64,000 bases of DNA from Cytophagaceae bacterium UBA6715. GTDB taxonomy: Bacteria > Bacteroidota > Bacteroidia > Cytophagales > Spirosomataceae. Below, in pieces: positions 35,825 through 44,847 of the stretch. A model generated the notes under the pieces. It did no database searches. It worked only from the letters and a program-made list of their open reading frames with translations, and had not been told where the DNA came from. Each line of letters starts with the position of its first letter. Position 1 is the stretch's first letter. The DNA is taken from contig DKIP01000010.1 of the NCBI GenBank assembly GCA_002454335.1, positions 1 through 64,000 on the forward strand, in the 5' to 3' direction. Made by a program: the position numbers and the translations under genes.

Positions 35825-36595
35825 CTATTGAGGTAAATCTACCCCATGGTGATCCAACAAAGGCTGTTGGATAATACGATAAACTTTCTCACGTAAAACA
35901 GGTAAATCATCTTGCGTCAAACCATGAGTGCTCACAGGAGCGTGTATACGCACGCGAATAACACCTGGCTTGAGAGCAAAATAATCATCATCCAACAATT
36001 GATGATTATTCAAAAAACTGACAGGTAAAATGGGTACTTGTTGTTGGATAGCCATCGCAAAAGCCCCGTCTTTCAAAGGGGATGACATGATGGGAAAGTT
36101 CTTGGAGGTAATTCCACCTTCGGGAAAAATAATGATGCTCCTTTTAGATTGAAGTGCTCGAATCGACTTCGCCAAAGTGGCCGTTCTACTCTTTCGATCG
36201 CTACGATCGACCAAAATATTTAGACGCGCATATAAATAGCCAAATAAGGGCACCTTTTGAATCGAACTCTTGCCGACAAACGAAAAATAGTTCGGCAGAA
36301 TCTTGACAAAAGCAGGAATATCTAAATAAGAAAAATGGTTTGCACAGAATACATAAACCTGCTTGGAATCTAATTTCTGTTCAGAGATAACTTCAAAACG
36401 TAAGAAACCAAAAGCAAAAAATAAGCGTGACCAAACACGAACTAATTTGTGCGCATATCGCTTGGTATCCCTATGCTGCAAGCAAATTACCATAAAAGGA
36501 TAAAGCGCAAGAAACCAGCCAATAAACCAAAAACCGGTCCATACAGAGTATAGACCGATTAGCGGATTTGATAAATAAGGATTTTTTTTCTTCAT
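35825..36595 (-). CDS. plsC: 1-acyl-sn-glycerol-3-phosphate acyltransferase
   Basis: The protein has 256 residues with one or two N-terminal membrane segments. The acyltransferase motif NHFSYLD (HX4D) and the substrate-binding FPEGG are present. It adds the second acyl chain to lysophosphatidic acid in phospholipid synthesis at the inner membrane. It lies 16 bp after pyk and 2 bp before gldD. Related acyltransferases act on other lipids, so the substrate is probable, not proven. Confidence 0.9.
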   Translation of the reverse strand: MKKKNPYLSNPLIGLYSVWTGFWFIGWFLALYPFMVICLQHRDTKRYAHKLVRVWSRLFFAFGFLRFEVISEQKLDSKQVYVFCANHFSYLDIPAFVKILPNYFSFVGKSSIQKVPLFGYLYARLNILVDRSDRKSRTATLAKSIRALQSKRSIIIFPEGGITSKNFPIMSSPLKDGAFAMAIQQQVPILPVSFLNNHQLLDDDYFALKPGVIRVRIHAPVSTHGLTQDDLPVLREKVYRIIQQPLLDHHGVDLPQ

Positions 36596-36611
36596 GGGTA
36601 AACCCTGAAAT

Positions 36612-38081
36612 TTATTCTACGATACCCAATTGAACCGTATTGGTTTTCTTTGTGGTATGCGCAGGAATGGAAAGTGTCGTTACAAAAACGTCGCCTACCG
36701 ATAATAATTGTTCTTTTTTCAAGCGATCAACCATGCCTTGAACTGTTTTCTCAGCACTTTCTGATGCAGCATCGTAATAGAATACTTTCACACCCCATAA
36801 CAAGCCCATCGTTGACATCAACTGCTTATTGTTCGTAAATACGTACAAATCAGCTTTGGGACGGTGTGCAGATAATTTAAATGCAGTTTGACCAGAATTC
36901 GTTATGCAAAGGATTGCTTTGGCTTTCGAGTCACGTGCTAAACGACATGCCCCCGAAATCAAACGATCTGTTAACGTTACATTAGGCGTGTTTGCTAATG
37001 CGTGATTCTTGAAATAAATCGCTGCCTCATCTCCACGAACGATTTCAATCGCATTCTGCTGTTGTTCTACAACCTCATGAATATGAGCCATTGTCTCAAC
37101 GGCTTTAATTGGATAAGCACCCGAAGCAGATTCTCCAGACAACATCGTTGCTGATGCACCTTGCAATACCGCATTCGCAACGTCAGATGTCTCCGCACGT
37201 GTAGGAACTGGGTTTGTGATCATGGACTCCAACATCTGTGTGGCCACAATAACAGGCTTACCAGCTGCCGTACATTTCTCAACCATTACTTTTTGCAAGT
37301 AAGGAACTACTGCACCATCCATTTCCACACCTAGGTCACCACGCGCAACCATGATTGCATCTGTAGCCTCAATGATTTCATCTAAATTATCGATTGCCTC
37401 AGGCTTTTCGATTTTGGCGATAACTTTCGCTGATTTGCCGTATGCTTTGATTTTATCCTTGATATCCCAAATATCAGATGCTTTGCGAACAAAAGACAAG
37501 GCAATCCAATCTACACCATGGTCCAAACCAAAATATAAATCAGCCGTATCTTTTTCCGTCAAACATGGTAATGAAACCTTCGTTCCAGGAAGGTTAATGC
37601 CTTTTTTCGACTTTAAAATTCCACCATAAACAACCTCGGTCACAACTTCTTTCTTCTCTTTATCAATGGAAAGTACTTTAACCTCTAAGTTACCGTCATC
37701 CATCAAAATACGCTCACCTACGTTGACGTCTAAGTACATGGAAGTATACGTCGTTCCTACCTTTTCAGATGTTCCTAACAGGTTTTCATCCATCGCAAAA
37801 ATTAATTGCTTTCCAGCCTCCAAAGGCACACCATTGTTCTCAACTAATTGCGTACGAATTTTAGGACCTTGTAAGTCTTGTAAAACAGTTAGATTTAAAC
37901 CTAACTCATCGCTAATCGAACGAATAGTCTGTAAGCGTGCTAAATGATCTTCATGCGTTCCATGAGAAAAATTTAGACGGAAAATATTCACTCCTGCTTG
38001 AGCTAATTGGATTAAAGCTTCTCTTGTTTCAGATGCTGGGCCTACAGTGGCAACAATTTTTGTTTTGCGTTGGTACGACAT
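36612..38081 (-). CDS. pyk: Pyruvate kinase
   Basis: The protein has 489 residues, about the length of bacterial pyruvate kinase. Motifs include KIVATVGPASETREAL, NIFRLNFSHGTHEDH, the active-site KIEKPEAIDNLDEII, and MVARGDLGVEM. MLESMITNPVPTRAETSDVANAVLQG and a C-terminal effector domain follow. It makes ATP and pyruvate from phosphoenolpyruvate. It is the first gene of pyk-plsC-gldD-priA. Confidence 0.97.
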   Translation of the reverse strand: MSYQRKTKIVATVGPASETREALIQLAQAGVNIFRLNFSHGTHEDHLARLQTIRSISDELGLNLTVLQDLQGPKIRTQLVENNGVPLEAGKQLIFAMDENLLGTSEKVGTTYTSMYLDVNVGERILMDDGNLEVKVLSIDKEKKEVVTEVVYGGILKSKKGINLPGTKVSLPCLTEKDTADLYFGLDHGVDWIALSFVRKASDIWDIKDKIKAYGKSAKVIAKIEKPEAIDNLDEIIEATDAIMVARGDLGVEMDGAVVPYLQKVMVEKCTAAGKPVIVATQMLESMITNPVPTRAETSDVANAVLQGASATMLSGESASGAYPIKAVETMAHIHEVVEQQQNAIEIVRGDEAAIYFKNHALANTPNVTLTDRLISGACRLARDSKAKAILCITNSGQTAFKLSAHRPKADLYVFTNNKQLMSTMGLLWGVKVFYYDAASESAEKTVQGMVDRLKKEQLLSVGDVFVTTLSIPAHTTKKTNTVQLGIVE

Positions 38082-38250
38082 AGATTAGTTTAGTCAAATT
38101 ACATTGCAATTTACATTTTAGTCGGCAAAAAATGGAATTAAATCAAGATAATAAACCCGATTTTTTGTAAAAATTTAAGAATCCAATGCTAAACCACTCC
38201 TTGCATCTAATTTTTTATCCGTTTAATCCTATGCAATGAGGAACATAAAA

Positions 38251-38274
38251 AAAGGAGCCCTACTGAGCTCCTTT
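38251..38274 (-). terminator. Terminator after gldN
   Basis: An 8-bp stem AAAGGAGC/GCTCCTTT with an 8-nt loop is followed, on the minus strand, by a run of T residues. It closes the porP-gldKLMN operon, 19 bp after the gldN stop. The remaining roughly 170 bp up to pyk must hold the pyk promoter, but I see no clear consensus. Confidence 0.8.
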
Positions 38275-38292
38275 CATTATATTTTAATGCGG

Positions 38293-39204
38293 TTAGTTTT
38301 CCCACATATCATGCTCCATTTCAAGTAACTTATACTCGAGCAATTGCGACATCATCAACCCTTCTTTTTCTCCCCCATAAAGGTCAGTCAAGAATTTATT
38401 CTCAACGTTGCCTTTTTTAATGATACGAGCTTGGAACATACGTAAATCAAACGCATCTGCCATGTTCTTATGTTGCATTTCATTTTCCGAATTATACCAA
38501 ATGCAATTGGGATTCGAACGGAACAATTTATACAAATCCTTGTAACGGAATGAAGCAACAGGCTTATCAAAACCAGCTTTTGTTTTGGAAGCTGGGATTA
38601 TCAAACTAATTGACTGAATATCAAAATACAAACGAGAACGACGACGATCGATGATCGCATCTTCGCGAATTTCCAAAATCGACAATTCCTTCGGAAAGTA
38701 ATATGAAACAGCTGCAACAGCTGGCTTTTGCTCGAATGCATCTTTTGCCGGTGCACCTGCAGGTTTTGTAGCTCCACCCCAGCCATCATCAGTTCCTGCT
38801 GTTTTTGTCGCAGCACCCTCAGCACCAAAACCTGCTGCTTTTTCTGCATCAGATAAAGCTACTTGCTCCGATTGCTCTTCCATTTTCAAGTTATCTTGAA
38901 ATTGCTCCGGTGTTAATTTCGTCAACAAAGAATCGTTTGCATAAGGAGTTAAAACACCTGCTTTCACCCAATCCAAAATGAACTTCGAGATCTCATTATT
39001 AACAGAGAAAAAAGGCTGATTGATTTTCTCATTCAAATCCATCCGACGCCAAAGACGTGCCTTGTAATGAATGCTTGATTCATCGATAGGACGAACTGAA
39101 TTTTGATTTGGTGGCAATGGCTTTTCTTGTGCTTGAGCAACATAACCCAAAACAGTCAAGCCCAATAACAACAAATACTTATTTACTAATTTCATACGAT
39201 TCAT
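38293..39204 (-). CDS. gldN: Type IX secretion/gliding protein GldN (PorN)
   Basis: The protein has 303 residues with a signal peptide ending GYVAQAQ. The conserved N-terminal part has SIHYKARLWRRMDLNEKINQ. The C-terminal part has YFPKELSILEIREDAI, RRRSRLYFDIQSISLIIP and FRYKDLYKLFRSNPNCIWYN, as in GldN/PorN. Between them is an alanine/glycine-rich linker of about 60 residues (near 115-165), probably flexible. GldN forms a periplasmic ring with lipoprotein GldK. It is last in the operon, 1 bp after gldM. Confidence 0.95.
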   Translation of the reverse strand: MNRMKLVNKYLLLLGLTVLGYVAQAQEKPLPPNQNSVRPIDESSIHYKARLWRRMDLNEKINQPFFSVNNEISKFILDWVKAGVLTPYANDSLLTKLTPEQFQDNLKMEEQSEQVALSDAEKAAGFGAEGAATKTAGTDDGWGGATKPAGAPAKDAFEQKPAVAAVSYYFPKELSILEIREDAIIDRRRSRLYFDIQSISLIIPASKTKAGFDKPVASFRYKDLYKLFRSNPNCIWYNSENEMQHKNMADAFDLRMFQARIIKKGNVENKFLTDLYGGEKEGLMMSQLLEYKLLEMEHDMWEN

Positions 39205-39205
39205 G

Positions 39206-40795
39206 TTAATTCAAAGGAATGTTTTTCGCCATGGTAAATGGAATGGTTTCAACAGCTCCTTTAAAATTCTTCCGTTGAACTCCTTTAATTTCAATGTAAT
39301 AGCGGTCACCTGCCTGCGCCTGTGCAGCTAATTTAGCAATCGACCCAGAACCTTGTAAGGTAATATCATCAATTTTCCGTTGACCACGTGCTAAAGCTAC
39401 ATACAATTCCGAAACACGGAAATTAGCATCTTCTGGATTCGTCGATTTAAATGACTCATCCGCAATCGCACGGGCATCAATCGTACGTAAACCAGATGCA
39501 CTTGCTCCACGCTTTTCATCCAATTCTCCCCCATTCCCAAAAACACGAACTTCGGGTCTTGGAACACGTCGCACACGGAAAGTTTCTTTTCCTAGCAAGG
39601 TCCCGCCATTCGCAATGTTCAAGGTAACGGTTGCCGCAGAAGGCACAATCGTAACTTTACCCCGATTCTGTCCTCCGATTGCTTCTCCACCATCTGCAGA
39701 AAAAGAAGGATTCCACAATGCTCCCAAACCTGGACTTGCAACACTCAAGCGATTCGCACAGCCCAAATAAAGTGCTGGCAATGTCGCCGTTTCGATGTTA
39801 TAGGTTGGCTTCAACACAAAATATTCCTTCTGAATTGTTTCTGTCTTAGGTCCTAGTGGACTCATATATGAAACAGATGCCGTATAAGTCTTTTTAGATA
39901 AGCCATTCGCATCGAATCCGCCACCTGAAGTCTTGAATTTGATTTGACCCCGACCATCAATAACCGGAATGGATGATCCATTAAAACTCATGCGAGGAGT
40001 AAAACCACTCGAAGTTGCCGCAATAAATACCTCAGCTTGGTATTCCATCCCAGCAACAACGGTATTGGCATTCGCAGATACTTGCGCAAATACTTTATCA
40101 AACTTAATTTCCTTCGCCCCTACCTTCGCAGCTAATTGCGCTAATACATCACTTTCATATCGACGAACTTCTGCTTGCTTTTGAGAAATCGTCGCCATCG
40201 CAGCAGGTACTGGAGTTTGAGCAAAATTTAATTCCGCAAAATCCTTATTCGCTTGGTTCGCGTCCTTGCTCGCAATCGGATCCGATTTCGCATCATTCGC
40301 CAAGGATGGGAATTTTGTACCCGGATCTGCTAATTTCTCCAAATCCTGCACATATTTCGTGAACAAAGCTTGTAGTTTGTAAGCTTCCCCAGATTTGTTT
40401 GAACCTACCATCAAGGTAAAAACTTTTTCCTCTTCTTTTGGGTTTTTAATATTGCCTGTCTCAGGATCAATCCCCCCACCAGCTTCTAAAATTTGACCTT
40501 TCAATGCATCCAAGTGGTTGACGAGAGCATCCGCTAAACGACGAACCTCATTCGCGCGTTTTACTACATCCGCATAGGCACCTGGATTTGGCAAATCTTT
40601 GATTCGCTCCTCAATTCCCTGAACCATACCTTTGTTTTTGGATGTCGCCGATTGATTGGCAATTTCCAAACTCGAATTCAGAATCGTAAACTTTTGTAAT
40701 AATGCATCAGATACCTGCAAAGCAAGTAATGCCGTCAGAACTAAATACATCATCCCGATCATTTTCTGCCGGGGTGTTTCTTTTAAACTAGCCAT
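39206..40795 (-). CDS. gldM: Type IX secretion/gliding motor protein GldM (PorM)
   Basis: The protein has 529 residues. It starts with the family signature ETPRQKMIGMMYLVLTALLALQVSD, which is the single membrane helix, followed by a long periplasmic part made of helical and beta domains. GldM forms a dimer rising from GldL to the GldK/GldN ring and transmits proton-driven rotation. The C-terminus (YIEIKGVQRKNFKGAVETIP) is the ring-contact domain. It follows gldL by 28 bp. Confidence 0.96.
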   Translation of the reverse strand: MASLKETPRQKMIGMMYLVLTALLALQVSDALLQKFTILNSSLEIANQSATSKNKGMVQGIEERIKDLPNPGAYADVVKRANEVRRLADALVNHLDALKGQILEAGGGIDPETGNIKNPKEEEKVFTLMVGSNKSGEAYKLQALFTKYVQDLEKLADPGTKFPSLANDAKSDPIASKDANQANKDFAELNFAQTPVPAAMATISQKQAEVRRYESDVLAQLAAKVGAKEIKFDKVFAQVSANANTVVAGMEYQAEVFIAATSSGFTPRMSFNGSSIPVIDGRGQIKFKTSGGGFDANGLSKKTYTASVSYMSPLGPKTETIQKEYFVLKPTYNIETATLPALYLGCANRLSVASPGLGALWNPSFSADGGEAIGGQNRGKVTIVPSAATVTLNIANGGTLLGKETFRVRRVPRPEVRVFGNGGELDEKRGASASGLRTIDARAIADESFKSTNPEDANFRVSELYVALARGQRKIDDITLQGSGSIAKLAAQAQAGDRYYIEIKGVQRKNFKGAVETIPFTMAKNIPLN

Positions 40796-40823
40796 ATTAT
40801 CTAAGCTGTAATAAAATCAATAA

Positions 40824-41582
40824 TTATCCTTTCATAGCAGTCAACATGCTGCCATACACTTGATTTAATGCCTGTATGTTGGCATTCAACTTAGCTAATT
40901 CTGCTTTGAATTGCTCTGCATCTTTGGAGGTCGAAGCAATCTGCTCCACCGTGGTATTCACGTTTCCATAATATCCATTAATTGCTTTCAAATGCTTGCT
41001 TGACTCTTGGATTTCAGTCTCATAAATCGCATTCAAGGCAGCTAATTGATCACCAGCCTTCGCATATTGTTGTGCATATTTCGCAGCTTCTGTCGAAGAA
41101 ACCGAAATTGATCCCAACGAAGCATTCGCATCAGCAACTGTTTTGTTCAATGAACCTAAAGAAGCAGATGATGCATTTAAAGATTGTACAAAATCATTCG
41201 CAGCACCTGTCGCCTTCGTAATTTCTTGCAAGCTATTGGCCGTCTCAGTCAAACCTTTCAAGCTCTTCGTCAAGTTCTCAACCACATCCGCTCCTAAACC
41301 AGATTGATTAGCTAAATTCGATAGACCATTTCCAGCAGGACGAGGTGTAGCTTCGCCACCTACTAATTCTGGGTAAACATTTTCCCAGTTATATTCTTTT
41401 TCCGGTTTAGCTTGAATATATAACACACCAAACAAAATAAAAATGGCTGCTTCTGTGAACATGCCGACCATCAACATCTCATTAGCACCTTCCCAGTGAA
41501 CAATTTTAAACAATGCTCCAATAATAACCACAGCAGCACCAAAACTCGCCACTACATTGATTGATTTTTCTAATCCTTTCAT
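40824..41582 (-). CDS. gldL: Type IX secretion/gliding motor protein GldL (PorL)
   Basis: The protein has 252 residues. Two membrane helices lie near residues 9-28 (VASFGAAVVIIGALFKIVHW) and 35-56 (LMVGMFTEAAIFILFGVLYI). The glutamate in the second helix is the likely proton-carrying residue. The remainder is cytoplasmic and rich in predicted coiled coil. GldL and GldM form the inner-membrane motor that powers type IX secretion. The gene is 27 bp after gldK. Confidence 0.95.
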   Translation of the reverse strand: MKGLEKSINVVASFGAAVVIIGALFKIVHWEGANEMLMVGMFTEAAIFILFGVLYIQAKPEKEYNWENVYPELVGGEATPRPAGNGLSNLANQSGLGADVVENLTKSLKGLTETANSLQEITKATGAANDFVQSLNASSASLGSLNKTVADANASLGSISVSSTEAAKYAQQYAKAGDQLAALNAIYETEIQESSKHLKAINGYYGNVNTTVEQIASTSKDAEQFKAELAKLNANIQALNQVYGSMLTAMKG

Positions 41583-41609
41583 TTGTCTAATCTTTTATTT
41601 CTTTTTGAA

Positions 41610-42737
41610 TTATTTCTTTAAAGCTGGACGTCCTAGGTAACGCATCATCGATCTAAAACCAATGTAAGACCGCTTCTTGTTTTGCAACTCATATGCACGT
41701 GTACCTGTTTCCAAGTAGTAAGCAATATCTTTCCAAGATCCTCCTCGTACTACTTTACGTGGCTCATCCGCATCTTTATTCACTGTATTTAAATCCCATG
41801 TTACTGCAGATGCATTGTCTGAATATGCATCTTCACACCATTCGGCTACGTTACCGGACATATTGTACAAACCAAAATCATTTGGATCATACGCATTTGC
41901 TGGTGCTGTGTACGCATATCCATCCGCATCATAGTTACCCCGATGTGGCTTAAAGTTAGCCATCAAACATCCTTTCGCATTCGCCACATAAGGATTTCCC
42001 CAAGGGTATTTAGCAGATGCGCGACCACCACGTGCTGCCCATTCCCATTCAGATTCAGATGGCAACTCAAAACGCGGCAAAATGTACATTCCTTGTTTCT
42101 TACGATATTCGTTCATCATTTTTGAGCGCCATAAACAGAAATATTTGGCAGCTTCCCAACTAACCCCTACTACTGGATATTGATCGAAAGCAGGACTTGA
42201 AAAATAATACTCCAACATCGGATCGCCGTTGTGATAGGTAAAATCACTCTTCCAAACCGTTGTGTCTGGGTAGAATTCAGTCATGATTTTATCCTCTCCT
42301 AGTACAGAGACGGAGTCTTTTAATAAGGAATTTGTGAATTGACGATACTCGTGATTCGTGATTTCCGTATCATCCATGTAAAATGCCGCCACCGTCACAC
42401 GCTTATTGAAGCTGATTCCGGAGCGAGAAACATCTTCATCAGCCTGACCCATCATGTAACTTCCTGAGGGTACGAGTACCATTCCATACGGTGTAGGTTG
42501 GCTCCAGCCCTTACGAGAACTTGCAACGATTTCCCCATTTTCGATACCTGGAGCATCTTTTGTAGCCTTTCCAAATTTCAATCCTCCTTTTTTTGAAGAA
42601 GAACCTCCTTTTGAACTACTCAGGGTTTTTGAACTACTTGAGCCCCCTTTAGAACCACCACAACCCGCCAGGATTGCAGTTAATGCAAGGGCTGACAACA
42701 TGATTGTCAAAGGCTTTCCAACAAATTTAAAATTCAT
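41610..42737 (-). CDS. gldK: Type IX secretion/gliding lipoprotein GldK (PorK)
   Basis: The protein has 375 residues with a lipoprotein signal ending LAGC (Cys26). A serine/glycine/lysine-rich linker of about 30 residues follows. The body is a formylglycine-generating-enzyme (SUMF1) fold: MVLVPSGSYMMGQADED, ELPSESEWEWAARGG, GLYNMSGNVAEWCED, KVVRGGSWKD. In GldK this fold is structural; it forms the outer-membrane-attached periplasmic ring with GldN. It heads gldKLMN and lies downstream of porP. Confidence 0.95.
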   Translation of the reverse strand: MNFKFVGKPLTIMLSALALTAILAGCGGSKGGSSSSKTLSSSKGGSSSKKGGLKFGKATKDAPGIENGEIVASSRKGWSQPTPYGMVLVPSGSYMMGQADEDVSRSGISFNKRVTVAAFYMDDTEITNHEYRQFTNSLLKDSVSVLGEDKIMTEFYPDTTVWKSDFTYHNGDPMLEYYFSSPAFDQYPVVGVSWEAAKYFCLWRSKMMNEYRKKQGMYILPRFELPSESEWEWAARGGRASAKYPWGNPYVANAKGCLMANFKPHRGNYDADGYAYTAPANAYDPNDFGLYNMSGNVAEWCEDAYSDNASAVTWDLNTVNKDADEPRKVVRGGSWKDIAYYLETGTRAYELQNKKRSYIGFRSMMRYLGRPALKK

Positions 42738-42829
42738 AAAAACGAATTATTATATCTTTTTTTTAAACGAGATCAATCTCAAAAAATTGTGTTCAACGTA
42801 TAGAGCATACACAATTAAATCAAATTCCT

Positions 42830-42837
42830 CAAAATTA
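42830..42837 (-). promoter_or_regulatory. Possible -7 box before gldK
   Basis: TAATTTTG on the minus strand matches TAnnTTTG in the 162-bp porP-gldK gap, about 93 bp before the start codon. The -33 position is not TTG. It could be a second promoter inside the operon. Confidence 0.35.
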
Positions 42838-42899
42838 AGGGAATTTCTAATAATACATGCACGATACCCCCCATTTTTTTGTAACATTTTCAAGATTCC

Positions 42900-43868
42900 C
42901 TAATTAAATCTTGGTGTCTTGATGGGAACAAAACGAGATGAGGTCTGAAAACTAGGCAATACAAATCGCAACATAAGTTCATGTGAAAGATTCGACTTCG
43001 TATTGGAGTTGATGACCGTCAAATCAAGCGCATAAGCAAGATCTAATCGATTATTCAAAATCGACACGCCCGCCATGATCGTTGCCGCATCGTCCCAACG
43101 ATATCCTGCACCCATCCAAAACTGACGTTGATATATCACCTTCGCCCCCACCTGGGACGAAACTACTCCATTGTAATAGTTGACCTGCGCAAAAGGACTC
43201 CATTCAATTTGATCACTTATCGAAAGATTCGCCCGAACATGCGCATTTGCTGCTAATTCATTGTCCAATTTCAGACTAGGATTACCAAAATCATAAACTG
43301 ATTGATTCAGATGTGAAATACCAAGACCTAATTCCAACAAATCAGTTGTGTACATAAGACCAGCATTAAAATCAGGCAATGCTTGTGAAACTTGTTTACC
43401 GGACAATTCTATGGCAAGTGGATCATTGGAATCCCGCACACGAAAAACGCGCCCATCAAATGATTTAGTCTGCATACCAAATCCCATACCCATGGAGAAT
43501 GCTGCCCCATTCGCCAAAGGCAAATGATAAGCTACTTGTAAGCGAACGACCTGTTGCCCAACTCCTGAAGGTGTTTTATCATGCATCACAATCATTCCCA
43601 TACCTACATGTTGAAAATTCAGCGGCAACGATAAGCCTACAATACTCGTCCCTAAATTACCAGCCCCATCTTGCGTCGTCTCATATGAAGTCCATTGATT
43701 CCGGTAATGGGTTTGCACATAAGCATCGCGACCAGCGCCCGCAGCGGAAGGATTAAAATAAAGTGTATTGAGGTGATATAAACTCAAACCTGGATTTTGT
43801 TGTGCATAGACTCCTGAGCTGATACAGCTAAGTAGTAGTAATCCCAAAACGTATTTAAATCCCTGCAT
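42900..43868 (-). CDS. porP: PorP/SprF family type IX secretion outer-membrane protein
   Basis: The protein has 322 residues with a signal peptide ending SGVYAQQ. The mature start PGLSLYHLNTLYFNPSAAGAG and HYRNQWTSYE are the PorP/SprF family signature, followed by a beta-barrel region (VGMGMIVMHDKTPSGVG, LLELGLGISHLNQS). Its place directly before gldKLMN matches the porPKLMN order in Porphyromonas, so porP is a better label than sprF. Confidence 0.9.
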   Translation of the reverse strand: MQGFKYVLGLLLLSCISSGVYAQQNPGLSLYHLNTLYFNPSAAGAGRDAYVQTHYRNQWTSYETTQDGAGNLGTSIVGLSLPLNFQHVGMGMIVMHDKTPSGVGQQVVRLQVAYHLPLANGAAFSMGMGFGMQTKSFDGRVFRVRDSNDPLAIELSGKQVSQALPDFNAGLMYTTDLLELGLGISHLNQSVYDFGNPSLKLDNELAANAHVRANLSISDQIEWSPFAQVNYYNGVVSSQVGAKVIYQRQFWMGAGYRWDDAATIMAGVSILNNRLDLAYALDLTVINSNTKSNLSHELMLRFVLPSFQTSSRFVPIKTPRFN

Positions 43869-43937
43869 CGTGATGAATTAGCAAAAGCTGAGCTAAAAAT
43901 AAACAAAATAAGCTAAGCGGGATAGCATCGAACAAAA

Positions 43938-43961
43938 AAAAGCTCCATCGCTGGAGCTTTT
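43938..43961 (-). terminator. Terminator after hemD
   Basis: A perfect 10-bp stem AAAAGCTCCA/TGGAGCTTTT with a TCGC loop continues on the minus strand into a T tract, 3 bp past the hemD stop. Confidence 0.85.
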
Positions 43962-43964
43962 CTA

Positions 43965-44756
43965 TTATTTGTTGGCCTGCTTGATGTAATGTTCCAATGC
44001 TCCAGTCATCGATGGAGCATTGGGCATCGGAGCTTGAATATCTAAAATAAGCCCAGCATCATGAACAGCTTGAGCTGTCGTGGGACCAAAAGCTGCCAAT
44101 CTCGTGTTATTCTGCTTGAAATCAGGGAAATTTTCGAACAAAGAAGTAATTCCCGACGGGCTAAAAAACGCGATTACATCGTAGAACACATTCTCCAAAT
44201 CCGAAAGATCCGCAGAAACCGTTTCATACATCACAGCCTCTGTTAACTGAAAATCATTCGTCCCCATGTAATCCGGCAAATCTTTTTGGCGCTTATTCGA
44301 GCAAGGAAACATAAATTTCTCTGTCTTATGCTTTTTTATTACCTCCAATAAATCAAGCGCCGTTTTCGTACCTGTAAAAATCTTTCGCTTACGAATAACG
44401 ATGTATTTATGTAAATAATTAGCCGTTTGCTCCGTAATACAGAAATACTTCATATCGGCCGGAACCTCGATCTTTGCTTCTTTGCAGATGCGAAAGAAAT
44501 GATCAATCGCATTACGACTGGTAAAAATGATTGCTGTGTGCGATAAAATATCAATTTTTTGCTTTCTGAAATCCTTGTAAGAAATCCCTTTTACATCAAT
44601 AAATGAGCGAAAATCGACTTTGACATCATATTTGCGCTCAATCTCAGAATAAGGGGATTTAGCGGCATCTGCAGGAGCAGCTTGAGTAACCAGGATACTT
44701 TTTACTTTTTTCAACCGACTTGCATCTGGCTGAACAACATTTGCAACTACACTCAT
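43965..44756 (-). CDS. hemD: Uroporphyrinogen-III synthase
   Basis: The protein has 263 residues and the two-lobed HemD layout. Visible marks are KSILVTQAAPADAAKSPYSEIERKY at the start, TAIIFTSRNAIDHFFRIC, YFCITEQTANYL, FFSPSGITSLFENF, and LAAFGPTTAQAVHDAGL. It cyclises hydroxymethylbilane, the HemC product, to uroporphyrinogen III. HemD is poorly conserved, but the SPSG and GPTTA motifs are convincing. It is monocistronic by its terminator and upstream -7 box. Confidence 0.88.
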   Translation of the reverse strand: MSVVANVVQPDASRLKKVKSILVTQAAPADAAKSPYSEIERKYDVKVDFRSFIDVKGISYKDFRKQKIDILSHTAIIFTSRNAIDHFFRICKEAKIEVPADMKYFCITEQTANYLHKYIVIRKRKIFTGTKTALDLLEVIKKHKTEKFMFPCSNKRQKDLPDYMGTNDFQLTEAVMYETVSADLSDLENVFYDVIAFFSPSGITSLFENFPDFKQNNTRLAAFGPTTAQAVHDAGLILDIQAPMPNAPSMTGALEHYIKQANK

Positions 44757-44809
44757 AATACAATATTCTAATGAAGCACTTCTATCTAGCCTAAGACTAA
44801 AAATGCCTG

Positions 44810-44817
44810 CAAATATA
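44810..44817 (-). promoter_or_regulatory. Probable -7 box for hemD
   Basis: TATATTTG on the minus strand matches TAnnTTTG, about 54 bp before the hemD start, in the 91-bp gap after the DUF4271 gene. The -33 box is unclear. Confidence 0.4.
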
Positions 44818-44847
44818 CGACAAATTTTATCAAATAATTATCTGTCT

